A stretch of 9,039 bases of DNA from an uncultured Porphyromonas sp. (GCA_900548415.1 URKO01000031.1:1-9039), one strand, 5' to 3'. Counted from the first letter of the stretch, positions 1 through 6,331 are shown. Numbers and translations are program-made. The notes: a model not told the origin generated them from the letters alone.

Positions 1-2
1 CT

Positions 3-485
3 GATGAGATCACCAAGCGTGATGCTGAGACAGCTAATATGGTATCTCCAAACTTTGAGGTGGCATCTCAAATGGGTGCGACAAAACCAAACTACTATGC
101 TGAAAGAGGATCTCTAAATGGTCGCGAAATATTTTACAATAATCCAGCGACAGCTATCTGTGCTTGCTCTCAGTACTGGGAGGTGCGTGAGGTCAATGGC
201 GAGCGTGTCACACTTCGTGACTGGCGACTCCCGACAGAGGCCGAGCTCAAACTCATCGATGCGCTACAGCAAGATGGTGTGAGTAAGGTCAAGCGCATTA
301 TGACAGCACGCTGGACATGGGATGCGTACGACGACGATGGTGCTACGAAGTTAAAAGATAATGACTGGCCTGGCGGACTGGCTTTTCCTCTAGGCAACAA
401 AAATGACTTTGCCTATATCCGTTGCGTACGTGACGTCAAGGAGGACAACGTCCAGTCTTACAAACCCTATACACCTACTAAGTAG
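3..485 (+). CDS. C-terminal part of a fimbrial-tip-like surface protein (5' end outside window)
   Basis: The frame is open to the left edge, so this is the last ~160 residues of a longer protein; the ATG at 39 is internal. What is seen: a segment WRLPTEAEL, an aromatic stretch (ARWTWDAYDDDG), and near the end AYIRCVRDVK. From family knowledge, this order (WRLPT..E, then a displayed aromatic segment, then RCVRD close to the C-terminus) marks a C-type-lectin/FGE-like fold found at the C-terminus of Bacteroidales fimbrial tip and DUF4906-type adhesins. The stop is followed after 8 nt by a fimbrillin-type lipoprotein gene, which supports a shared fimbrial or adhesin operon. Inference: an exported tip or accessory subunit exposed at the cell surface. 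With the N-terminus missing, neither the signal peptide nor the exact subfamily can be judged. A stand-alone protein with an FGE-like domain is the alternative. Confidence 0.6.
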   Translation, partial: DEITKRDAETANMVSPNFEVASQMGATKPNYYAERGSLNGREIFYNNPATAICACSQYWEVREVNGERVTLRDWRLPTEAELKLIDALQQDGVSKVKRIMTARWTWDAYDDDGATKLKDNDWPGGLAFPLGNKNDFAYIRCVRDVKEDNVQSYKPYTPTK

Positions 486-493
486 CAGATAGT

Positions 494-2290
494 ATGAGAA
501 GAGTCTATATAACTTTAGGAGTCCTGCTCACAGCCGTAGTGGCAATCCTAACGGGCTGCCAGAGAGATCGTGCGGAGCTACAAGGCGGGATGGAGGGTGA
601 CCGGGTACCCGTGTCGCTCTCGATAGATGTGCCATACAGTGCCGACTTACGTGAGGCTCAGAATGGGATTGATGAAAACAAGGTTTCATCACTCGAGCTA
701 CTGATCTTCGACAAGAAGGGGCTCATGATCGACTATGCCCGAGCTACTGAGCTTAGACCCGTCACCACCTCAAGCGGTGAGGCGCATTATAGCTTTAAGG
801 CTCTAGTCAAGCCGCAGCAAGAGGCGTGTGTCATACACTTTGTGGCAAATCGCAACTACGGTGGCAACGATGCCGCCGCGCACCTCATAGGTCGTACGGA
901 GAGCAATGTGCTATTCTCCCAGATGGTGCAGATGTCTGAGGTGATCGCCACCAAGCAGATACCTATGTGGGCTCGCGTCACCTATCCCAACATCGTGGCC
1001 AACCAGCGCCTTGGCGAGATACGACTCATCCGCTCCATGGCCAAGGTGACCCTAGCCCTAGAGGGCGATGCCGTAAGCAAGCTCAAGGACGTATCCTATC
1101 GTCTCTTCAACAGCTACAAGGAGGGCTCGGTAGCACCCTTTGATGCGACCAAGCTGGGGGCAAGCAATGACTATGCAGCAGCCTTTGGCAATGCCGATCA
1201 GCGCCCCACGGTCGTGACGGAGCAGCCGTGGGTCTCCTCTGATAGATACGCTAGCAACAAGCCAATCTACCTCTTCGAGCGAGACAATAAGAGCCTAGGT
1301 GGCGCGAGTGCGGGTGTGGCTCAGCCTGCTTTTGTCATCATACAGGCTCGCTACAATGGCAATACGACCCCGACCTACTACAAGCTAGAGTTTGTCGACA
1401 GCGACAACCGCATCCTCTCGTACGACATCCTGCGCAACTACCACTACCAGATCATCATCAGCGATGTCCTAGCGGGTGGCTATGCGACTGAGCAGGAGGC
1501 AATAGATGGGCCCGCGCTCAACAATCTAGCTATCTCAGAGCATCTGCAGCCCTACCCTTCGTTTTTCGATCGAAATGGACGTCTGGAGGTGGCGCGGACC
1601 AACTATCTCTTTACTGGCGGGGAGCAGAGCTTCACCTTTCAGGCCAACTTCTACCCCAACAATGGGAATACACAGACTGACAATGGCAAGCTACGCGTCC
1701 TCGGCGTACGCAATCCCAATAAAGCAATCGCAGGGTCAAAAGATCAGATCACGATAGATGCCGATGGCAAGGTGACCGTACCGCTGAACCCGCCGACGCC
1801 TGACGGAGAGCTGGTCTCAGACATTATACTAGGTGTAGCGGGGCATCCTAGCTTGATGCGTGTCATACGCGTCAAGGTGCGCAAGCCATACATCTACAAG
1901 GAGTTTAGTGCCAATGGTGTCAAGACCAATACCCAGACCCACCAAGCACAGATCACCGTGCCTCGCCAGCAGAAGACTCCGGTCAAGTTTAAGTTCACAC
2001 TGCCCGATGACTTTGACAAGCGGTTGCTCCCGATCAGGATGCGCTTCTTCACGGAGCACTTCTACCCCGACGTCCGGAAGACAGACCCCGATATGGGTCG
2101 CTTCTCCTTTGGCATCAAGGATGGACGCTCATGCTATACGATCATTGTCTCCAAGCTAGAGGGTGATAGGACGCTCGAGTGTACCTTCCTCTCGAACAAG
2201 AGTGCCTGCGCCGAGACCATCGAGGTCGTCTCTGTGGACAACCTCTTTAATACGCAAAAGATCCAAGTCACTCCCCAGCAGCAGCCATAG
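494..2290 (+). CDS. Fimbrillin-superfamily lipoprotein (DUF4906-like), probable fimbrial subunit or accessory protein
   Basis: A 598-residue protein with a lipoprotein signal: basic MRR, a hydrophobic stretch at residues ~4-18, and lipobox LTGC with the lipidated Cys at 22. After it comes a first beta domain (VPVSLSIDVP, then ENKVSSLELLIFD), as at the start of mature FimA/Mfa-type subunits. A second region has IPMWARVTYP and IRLIRSMAKVTLAL, the usual 'IPM(W/G)...L.RS.AKV' block. The segment ILRNYHYQIIISDVLAGGYATEQEA is the block typical of DUF4906 proteins. The last ~240 residues look like one or two extra Ig-like domains, so it is longer than a simple ~400-residue pilin. In this family the subunit is exported as a lipoprotein, cut by an Arg-specific protease and polymerised by strand exchange; several Arg residues follow Cys22, but the cut site cannot be chosen here. 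The ATG lies 8 nt after the upstream stop, implying co-transcription. Whether it is a stalk, tip or accessory subunit is uncertain. Confidence 0.75.
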   Translation: MRRVYITLGVLLTAVVAILTGCQRDRAELQGGMEGDRVPVSLSIDVPYSADLREAQNGIDENKVSSLELLIFDKKGLMIDYARATELRPVTTSSGEAHYSFKALVKPQQEACVIHFVANRNYGGNDAAAHLIGRTESNVLFSQMVQMSEVIATKQIPMWARVTYPNIVANQRLGEIRLIRSMAKVTLALEGDAVSKLKDVSYRLFNSYKEGSVAPFDATKLGASNDYAAAFGNADQRPTVVTEQPWVSSDRYASNKPIYLFERDNKSLGGASAGVAQPAFVIIQARYNGNTTPTYYKLEFVDSDNRILSYDILRNYHYQIIISDVLAGGYATEQEAIDGPALNNLAISEHLQPYPSFFDRNGRLEVARTNYLFTGGEQSFTFQANFYPNNGNTQTDNGKLRVLGVRNPNKAIAGSKDQITIDADGKVTVPLNPPTPDGELVSDIILGVAGHPSLMRVIRVKVRKPYIYKEFSANGVKTNTQTHQAQITVPRQQKTPVKFKFTLPDDFDKRLLPIRMRFFTEHFYPDVRKTDPDMGRFSFGIKDGRSCYTIIVSKLEGDRTLECTFLSNKSACAETIEVVSVDNLFNTQKIQVTPQQQP

Positions 2291-2330
2291 CGCTCCGACT
2301 AGGGAGCTCGCATGAGAAGTCTTATAATCC

Positions 2331-2370
2331 GACGAGCCGTGTGTCCCGCTATAGGGATGCACGGCTCGTC
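2331..2370 (+). terminator. Long GC-rich hairpin 40 nt after the fimbrial gene, terminator-like
   Basis: The outer arms GACGAGCCGTG (2331-2341) and CACGGCTCGTC (2360-2370) are perfect 11-bp complements. They continue inward through two G-T wobble pairs into TCCC (2344-2347) paired with GGGA (2354-2357), around a 6-nt loop GCTATA. This makes a stem of about 17 bp. It is well placed to end the fimbrial transcript. No T-run follows on either strand, so it is not a textbook intrinsic terminator; it may act with Rho or protect the 3' end of the mRNA. Confidence 0.6.
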
Positions 2371-2409
2371 TGCGTTGTAGCCTCTTGGCTAAGCTAAGAC
2401 AGCCCTACG

Positions 2410-2436
2410 GAGACTGTTGCAAAAGTCAACAGTCTC
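2410..2436. other. Perfect 10-bp inverted repeat (hairpin)
   Basis: GAGACTGTTG (2410-2419) and CAACAGTCTC (2427-2436) are exact complements around the 7-nt loop CAAAAGT. It lies 40 nt beyond the longer hairpin and directly before the tandem repeats. It could be a second terminator-like structure or the edge of the repeat block. There is no flanking T-run, and the function is unknown. Confidence 0.55.
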
Positions 2437-2438
2437 AA

Positions 2439-2490
2439 TTAGAGATTAGTGGTTAGAAGTTAGAGATTAGTGATCAGAGCTATCGGAGTA
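2439..2490 (+). repeat. Short direct repeats: two TTAGAGATTAGTG units followed by two 9-mers
   Basis: TTAGAGATTAGTG occurs at 2439-2451 and 2460-2472, a 21-nt spacing. Directly after come ATCAGAGCT (2473-2481) and ATCGGAGTA (2482-2490), which match the 9-nt repeat ATCRGAGCY found again between comF and glyS (6263-6307). This is non-coding, low-complexity intergenic repeat DNA. Confidence 0.7.
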
Positions 2491-2501
2491 CTCGTATTCC
2501 T

Positions 2502-2536
2502 AGCCAACAGCTAACGGCTAACAGCCAACAGCTAAT
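2502..2536 (+). repeat. 7-nt tandem array, AGCYAAC type, five units (left part of an interrupted array)
   Basis: Five head-to-tail 7-mers are seen: AGCCAAC, AGCTAAC, GGCTAAC, AGCCAAC and AGCTAAT. The same unit resumes at 2910 on the far side of the inverted-repeat element, and it recurs in both orientations at 6208-6331. The array has no coding potential. Confidence 0.8.
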
Positions 2537-2908
2537 TATTGCTGTCCGATAAAAGTTTTTCAGCGAAAGAAGAGTCGTTTATTTCATCGGACAGCCGAGT
2601 TCCCAGCTTGTCAGATTTCTGATTATAGCACAGAGCCCATCAAATGTCTGTTATAAGGGATTTTCCTCTACAGTAGAGCTAATCAGACAGTGAAAAGGCT
2701 ACTTATCTTTATCGGACAGCCGATTTACTCATTGAAGGACACTTGTTTGGGAAACGGAACTCTTGAAAAACTAGTAATATTTGGAGTTCAAGAAGGCGTT
2801 TTGCTCAAAAGGGGGGCTTGGAAATCAAAAATAGAAAGTCCAACCGCTTCAATTCTATGGTTGAGCCCCCTTGGTATGCCCTTTCTGACTTTTATCGGAC
2901 AGCAATAA
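2536..2908. mobile_element. MITE-like element, 373 bp, with perfect 21-bp terminal inverted repeats
   Basis: The left end (2536-2556) and right end (2888-2908) are perfect 21-bp reverse complements; the left end contains TTATTGCTGTCCGATAAAAG. The direct repeat CAGCTAA flanks both sides (2529-2535 and 2909-2915) and can be extended to AACAGCTAAT (2527-2536 and 2907-2916), consistent with a target-site duplication. Because the target is itself a 7-nt repeat array, the true duplication length cannot be fixed. The core ATCGGACAGC of the right end also occurs inside, at 2586-2595 and 2711-2720, suggesting nested or rearranged copies. No transposase or credible ORF is present, so any movement would depend on a transposase elsewhere. 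I cannot name the parent IS family. Confidence 0.75.
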
Positions 2909-2909
2909 C

Positions 2910-2930
2910 AGCTAATAGCCAAGAGCCAAC
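2910..2930 (+). repeat. 7-nt tandem array, right part, three units
   Basis: AGCTAAT, AGCCAAG and AGCCAAC follow the right end of the inverted-repeat element. Removing the element and one copy of the flanking direct repeat restores one continuous array with 2502-2536. A decayed unit (AAGCCAT) follows, then about 50 nt without recognisable signals before the 3' end of ribD. Confidence 0.75.
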
Positions 2931-2986
2931 AAGCCATCGGGATGCGCGAGCCATACGTCTCGATGGTCTGCGTCGTGAGGGGCGAG

Positions 2987-4003
2987 TTATACGTTGGGGG
3001 CGGGGACACCGTCGTGGAGCTGGACGGGGGCATGCTCGACGTTGAGTTCGTCGTAGAGGTCTGCGTCGAGGAAGCGCTGCAGGACCTGTGCACCACCCTC
3101 GACGAGGAGCGACTCGATGCCCTGACTACGCAGGAGCGTGAGCAGGTCGCGCACCTCGCCCGTCGTGGCGAGGCAGGAGACGTTAGGCGGGTATTGCCCG
3201 TCATGCACTTGCTCGAGGAGTGCAGGCGGGAGGAGGATGATCGTTGGAGCCGTAGCGTCTTGTAGCATACGCAGCTCGGGACGAGGTAGCCGACTGTGAC
3301 ACCAGAGGAGACGGATCGGCTGACCGCCACTACCCGATCGATTGGTCAGGAGCGGGTCGTCCAGCTCGGCGGTGTGGTGCCCCACCAAGATCGCATCGTG
3401 GAGCGCACGCAGACGATGCACCGAGCGCTGGCGGAGTGGCGAGCTGAAGATGTAAGGCGCCTCGCTCGCATCGTGACGCAGGCGGTCGATGTAGTGGTCG
3501 GTACTCTCGGCCCACTTGAGCGTGACGTAGGGGCGTCCTAAGGTTTGCGCCACGAGGAAGTGGCGATTGAGCGCGATAGCCTCTTGCTCCAAGCATCCGA
3601 CCGAGACCTCGATGCCCGCTTCGCGCAGGCGTGCCACGCCTCGTCCGTCCACTTTGGCAAAGGGATCCAGCATTGCGATGACCACTCGGGAGGGTCGCAA
3701 CCCCGCAATGAGCTCCGCGCAGGGTGGTGTCTTGCCGTAGTGAGCGCAAGGCTCTAAGCTCACATACCAGGTCGCCTCACCGATAACGCTCCGCAGCTCC
3801 TCGGGGACGCTACGCCATGCCATCACTTCGGCATGGGGAGCACCGGCGTAATGGTGGTAACCTTCGCCAATAATCTTATCTTTGTAGACAATTACCGAGC
3901 CGACCATCGGATTGGGACTGGTACGTCCCTGCGCTAAGGCTGCAAGTTGCAGACAGCGCTGCATGTAGATCTCGTCTGGTGTGGTAGGTGCTGTATGTTT
4001 CAT
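2987..4003 (-). CDS. ribD: Bifunctional riboflavin biosynthesis deaminase/reductase RibD
   Basis: RibD performs two cytoplasmic steps of riboflavin synthesis: deamination of the pyrimidine from GTP cyclohydrolase II, then NADPH-dependent reduction of its ribose side chain. The N-terminal deaminase domain (~12-150) has TSPNPMVGSVIV (28-39), the zinc/catalytic motif HAE (57-59) and the zinc cysteines in EPCAHYGKTPPC (Cys86, Cys95). The reductase domain (~160-330) has VTLKWAES, an ILVGHHTAELDDPLLTNR segment that positions the substrate, and LLVEGGAQVL (EGG at 302-304). At 338 residues it is near the usual length, but it stops very soon after the conserved ..GV.AP segment. A C5 tract on the coding strand just before the stop (G5 on +, 2996-3000) could hide a frameshift that removes a short tail. 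It diverges from prmC. No FMN riboswitch is visible in the short upstream gap. Confidence 0.92.
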   Translation of the reverse strand: MKHTAPTTPDEIYMQRCLQLAALAQGRTSPNPMVGSVIVYKDKIIGEGYHHYAGAPHAEVMAWRSVPEELRSVIGEATWYVSLEPCAHYGKTPPCAELIAGLRPSRVVIAMLDPFAKVDGRGVARLREAGIEVSVGCLEQEAIALNRHFLVAQTLGRPYVTLKWAESTDHYIDRLRHDASEAPYIFSSPLRQRSVHRLRALHDAILVGHHTAELDDPLLTNRSGSGGQPIRLLWCHSRLPRPELRMLQDATAPTIILLPPALLEQVHDGQYPPNVSCLATTGEVRDLLTLLRSQGIESLLVEGGAQVLQRFLDADLYDELNVEHAPVQLHDGVPAPNV

Positions 4004-4024
4004 CTAAGTAAAGGTCGCTACAAA

Positions 4025-4933
4025 ATGAGTGAAGCTATGATAGTTGCTGGTATGACGCTGCGTGATGCGGCGCTGGCGATAGCGGAGGCGCTGCCTGGGT
4101 ACTATGCCGAGGCGCGGGAGCGTCAGGCTATGAGCGAGATGCTCCTGCAGCATATCGCCGGGCTCAGCCAGACGAGCTATCTGCTTGACCGCAAAGTTAG
4201 ACAATTGTCCGACACGGAAGCCACTTGGCTCTGTCAAGCACTCGAGCGACTAGCACACGATGAGCCGATACAGTATATCTTAGGGGTGGCGCCCTTCGGC
4301 TCTTTCGACCTAGCTGTCGGCAGGGGGGTGCTCATACCACGCCCCGAGACGGCCGAGCTATGCGAACTGATCCTCGCTCGTCACGCCGTCACGGAGGCGC
4401 CCCTGCGGCTCCTCGATGTGGGGTGTGGCTCTGCCTGCATACCTATCTATATAGGTAGCGAGCGCCCTCAGTGGAGCCTCTATGCGATGGATCAGTCGGA
4501 GCAGGCGCTAGGCTATGCAGAGCAAAACATTCGCCAGACAGGTGTCGCCGTCCAGCTCTTCCGTGGCGACCTCTTCGCTTGGTGTCAGGGGAAAGGTCTC
4601 CCCGCCAAGCTTCCTCCGATAGACCTTTTGGTGAGCAATCCGCCCTACATCCCCGAATGCGACCAAGCGACGATGCGCCCCAACGTACTCGAGGGAGAGC
4701 CTCGTGAGGCGCTCTTCGTACCAGACGCCGATCCGCTCCGCTACTACCGAGCACTCGTGGCGCTCGTGCCACGTATTCGCTCGCCTCACGCACCATGTAC
4801 GCTCTACTGCGAGACGCATCACCAGCTGGCGCACGAAGTGGCAGCACTGTGCGAGCAGGCGGGAGCAGCTTCGTCAGAGGTGCTTCTCGACTTGACGGGT
4901 CGAGAGCGATTTGTACAAGCCACCTTTCAGTAA
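4025..4933 (+). CDS. prmC: Peptide chain release factor N5-glutamine methyltransferase (PrmC/HemK)
   Basis: PrmC methylates the glutamine of the GGQ motif in release factors RF1 and RF2 using S-adenosylmethionine, which improves translation termination. The protein has an N-terminal helical domain (~1-90, including LAHDEPIQYILG), then GVLIPRPETAEL, which matches the family's 'LIPRPETE' block. The SAM-binding motif I is DVGCGSA (131-137) and the substrate-glutamine motif is NPPY (205-208, NPPYIPE). Motif I has Ala where the usual third glycine lies, a mild deviation. I chose ATG 4025 (302 aa). The frame opens at 3947, but that start would overlap the divergent ribD by 57 nt and add an unconserved leader; ATG 4052 also remains possible. 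It starts 21 nt from the ribD start. recX follows after 10 nt, implying one transcript. Confidence 0.92.
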   Translation: MSEAMIVAGMTLRDAALAIAEALPGYYAEARERQAMSEMLLQHIAGLSQTSYLLDRKVRQLSDTEATWLCQALERLAHDEPIQYILGVAPFGSFDLAVGRGVLIPRPETAELCELILARHAVTEAPLRLLDVGCGSACIPIYIGSERPQWSLYAMDQSEQALGYAEQNIRQTGVAVQLFRGDLFAWCQGKGLPAKLPPIDLLVSNPPYIPECDQATMRPNVLEGEPREALFVPDADPLRYYRALVALVPRIRSPHAPCTLYCETHHQLAHEVAALCEQAGAASSEVLLDLTGRERFVQATFQ

Positions 4934-4943
4934 AAACGAAACC

Positions 4944-5432
4944 ATGGACACCGATATACTCAACAAAGCCAAGTACTACTGCGCACGTGCCGAGCGGTCA
5001 CCACGCAATCTGCGCCTCTTCCTCATGCGTCGGGAGGTGCCCTCGGACGAGATCGACGAGTACCTCGCCCTGCTCCAGGAGGGTCGCTACTACGACCCGC
5101 AGCGCTACGCCGAGAGCTACGCCCGCACACGCTATCGCGACATGAGCCAGGGCCCCCGCAAGATACGTCAAGCACTGCGTATGCAGGAGGTGCCGACGGA
5201 GATCATCGACGCGGTACTGCCGGAGGTCATCGAGGCGGAGGAGCCGAACTACTCCCTCGCGGAGCTACTCGAGAGCAAGCTGCGTCGCACGTCGGCACGG
5301 ACGCCTCGTGCGCTCTTTGACAAGATGATGCGCTACGGCGTGGGGCGTGGCTACCCCCCGAGCGAAGTGTACGAAGCGCTGCAAGAGGTGCTCCAGAGGA
5401 TGCGGGAGGAGGAAGAGTCAGAAGAGGAGTAA
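4944..5432 (+). CDS. recX: Regulatory protein RecX
   Basis: RecX binds RecA filaments and limits or modulates recombination and SOS activity. The 162-residue protein is helical and charged, with the family's repeated three-helix pattern: KAKYYCARAERSPRNLRLFLMRREVPSDEIDEYL, then the central block YYDPQRYAESYARTRYRDMSQGPRKIRQAL (the family's '..D..RYA..Y...R....GP.+I...L'), then a third repeat from ~110 (LFDKMMRYGVGRGYPPSEVYEAL). An acidic tail (EEEESEEE) ends it. ATG 4944 was chosen because the alternative ATG 4911 lies inside the end of prmC and adds residues unlike the family. It sits 10 nt after prmC and 23 nt before comF, so it is part of a prmC-recX-comF transcription unit. Length is typical for Bacteroidetes RecX. 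Confidence 0.88.
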   Translation: MDTDILNKAKYYCARAERSPRNLRLFLMRREVPSDEIDEYLALLQEGRYYDPQRYAESYARTRYRDMSQGPRKIRQALRMQEVPTEIIDAVLPEVIEAEEPNYSLAELLESKLRRTSARTPRALFDKMMRYGVGRGYPPSEVYEALQEVLQRMREEEESEEE

Positions 5433-5455
5433 AGCGCAAAAGCACCCATACTCTT

Positions 5456-6208
5456 ATGAGCCACAAACCAACGAAAAGCCCCTCCGCAGGACGCATCGCC
5501 CCGCCACCGCCACAAGGATGGCGTGCAACGGCTCGTGAGTCGCTCCTACAGCTCCTCTACCCGCGCTGGTGCCCTGTCTGTCACACGCTACTCCCGCCGA
5601 ATGCTCCACCCCTCTGCCTCACCTGTCAAGGCGCACTGGGACGATATCACGAGCGTACGGTCGGTGCGCTGGACCGTCTGCGTGGTGCCCACCCGATGCC
5701 TCGCAGGGTGCTGGCTCCCTATCTCTATGCTCGTGACGATGCGATGGCACTGATCGTCCACGACATCAAGTATCACGGCAATAAGCCACTCGCAAGATAC
5801 ATGGGTCGCCTCATGGGCACGCTCCTACCGCTAGAACGGGAGCAGATAGACTACATCATACCTGTGCCGCTGACGCCGGCCCGCACTCTGGAGCGAGGGT
5901 ATAATCAGGCTGTACTGCTGGCCGAGGGAATCTCTTCGGTCACGGGTATCCCCTATCTGCCTCACGCTTTGCGACGTACGCGCTTTCAGGGTAGTCAGAC
6001 GCATCGTGACCGCACGCATCGTCTGGAGGCTATGCTCGGGAGCTTCACACTAGGTAGCGAAGCGATCCCCCTAGATAGCCACATCCTACTTCTAGACGAT
6101 GTGCTCACGACTGGAGCGACCCTCACGGCTGCGCTCAATGCCCTAGCGGACACGCCCCTAGCGCAGGTCTCTGTCGGCGTCCTAGCGGTCGGCACGGTAA
6201 CGGCGTAG
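5456..6208 (+). CDS. comF: ComF-family phosphoribosyltransferase-like protein
   Basis: ComF-family proteins join a short zinc-binding region to a type I phosphoribosyltransferase fold; members are linked to DNA uptake in competent bacteria, but the exact reaction is unsettled. The zinc region shows Cys39, Cys42, Cys54 and Cys57 (CPVC...CLTC) after the typical LLYPRWCPVC. The core has YHGNKPLARYMGRL and IDYIIPVPLTPARTLERGYNQAVLLAEG, the family block 'vPlp..R...RGfNQ...lA'. The PRPP-binding loop LLLDDVLTTGAT is at ~211-222. The first ~25 residues are Pro-rich and atypical, so a start further downstream is possible, though no ATG follows before the cysteines. At 250 aa the length is normal. The last base of the stop codon is the first base of the 7-nt tandem array. 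It is probably co-transcribed with prmC and recX. Confidence 0.9.
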   Translation: MSHKPTKSPSAGRIAPPPPQGWRATARESLLQLLYPRWCPVCHTLLPPNAPPLCLTCQGALGRYHERTVGALDRLRGAHPMPRRVLAPYLYARDDAMALIVHDIKYHGNKPLARYMGRLMGTLLPLEREQIDYIIPVPLTPARTLERGYNQAVLLAEGISSVTGIPYLPHALRRTRFQGSQTHRDRTHRLEAMLGSFTLGSEAIPLDSHILLLDDVLTTGATLTAALNALADTPLAQVSVGVLAVGTVTA

Positions 6209-6256
6209 TTGGCTGTTGGCTGTTAGCTGTTGGCTGTTAGCTGTTGGCTGTTAGCT
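6208..6256 (+). repeat. 7-nt tandem array, GTTRGCT type, seven exact-length units
   Basis: Seven head-to-tail 7-mers are seen in the order GTTGGCT, GTTGGCT, GTTAGCT, GTTGGCT, GTTAGCT, GTTGGCT, GTTAGCT, varying only at one position (G/A). The unit is the reverse complement of the AGCYAAC unit at 2502-2536. The array begins at the last base of the comF stop codon. Confidence 0.88.
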
Positions 6257-6331
6257 GGAGTGATCGGAGCTATCAGAGCTATCGGAGCCATCGGAGTGAT
6301 CAGAGCCAACAGCCAAGAGCTAACAGCCAAA
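6229..6331 (+). other. Long imperfect stem-loop made of inverted 7-nt arrays, possible comF terminator
   Basis: The right arm (6304-6331) reads AGCCAAC, AGCCAAG, AGCTAAC, AGCCAAA and is the reverse complement of the last four units of the left array (6229-6256), with 25 of 28 positions matching by direct comparison. The arms enclose about 47 nt that hold most of the 9-nt array. As RNA this would form a long hairpin at the 3' end of the prmC-recX-comF transcript. A pyrimidine-rich stretch CTCTTTTT lies ~15 nt after the arm and merges into the glyS promoter, so it could help termination. The function is inferred only from placement. Confidence 0.6.
6263..6307 (+). repeat. 9-nt tandem array, ATCRGAGCY type, five units
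   Basis: Five consecutive 9-mers are seen: ATCGGAGCT, ATCAGAGCT, ATCGGAGCC, ATCGGAGTG and ATCAGAGCC. Two further units of this type occur at 2473-2490. The array forms the loop of the larger inverted structure between comF and glyS. Confidence 0.85.

Noticed and set aside
2690..2908. 72-residue + strand open frame inside the inverted-repeat element
   Set aside because: It is made largely of the terminal-repeat core read as codons (FIGQP, FIGQQ), ends in the terminal repeat and shows no transposase motif.
2788..3330. 180-residue open frame on the - strand
   Set aside because: It overlaps ribD in another frame, is Ser/Arg-rich with no family motif, and runs through the mobile element and repeats. 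Only its short stretch after the C5 tract is considered, as a possible ribD tail.
3947..4024. Upstream start for prmC at 3947
   Set aside because: It would overlap the divergent ribD coding region by 57 nt, and the added residues (MQTALHVDLVWCGRCC) do not resemble the family N-terminus.
4443..4847. 134-residue - strand frame and other open frames opposite prmC
   Set aside because: They are antisense shadows of the prmC coding sequence without recognisable motifs or start context.
4911..4943. Upstream start for recX at 4911
   Set aside because: It lies within the end of prmC and adds MYKPPFSKNET, which is not RecX-like. ATG 4944 gives a normal start just after the prmC stop.
6208..6331. CRISPR array
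   Set aside because: The units are 7 and 9 nt, directly adjacent with no unique spacers, and no cas gene is nearby.
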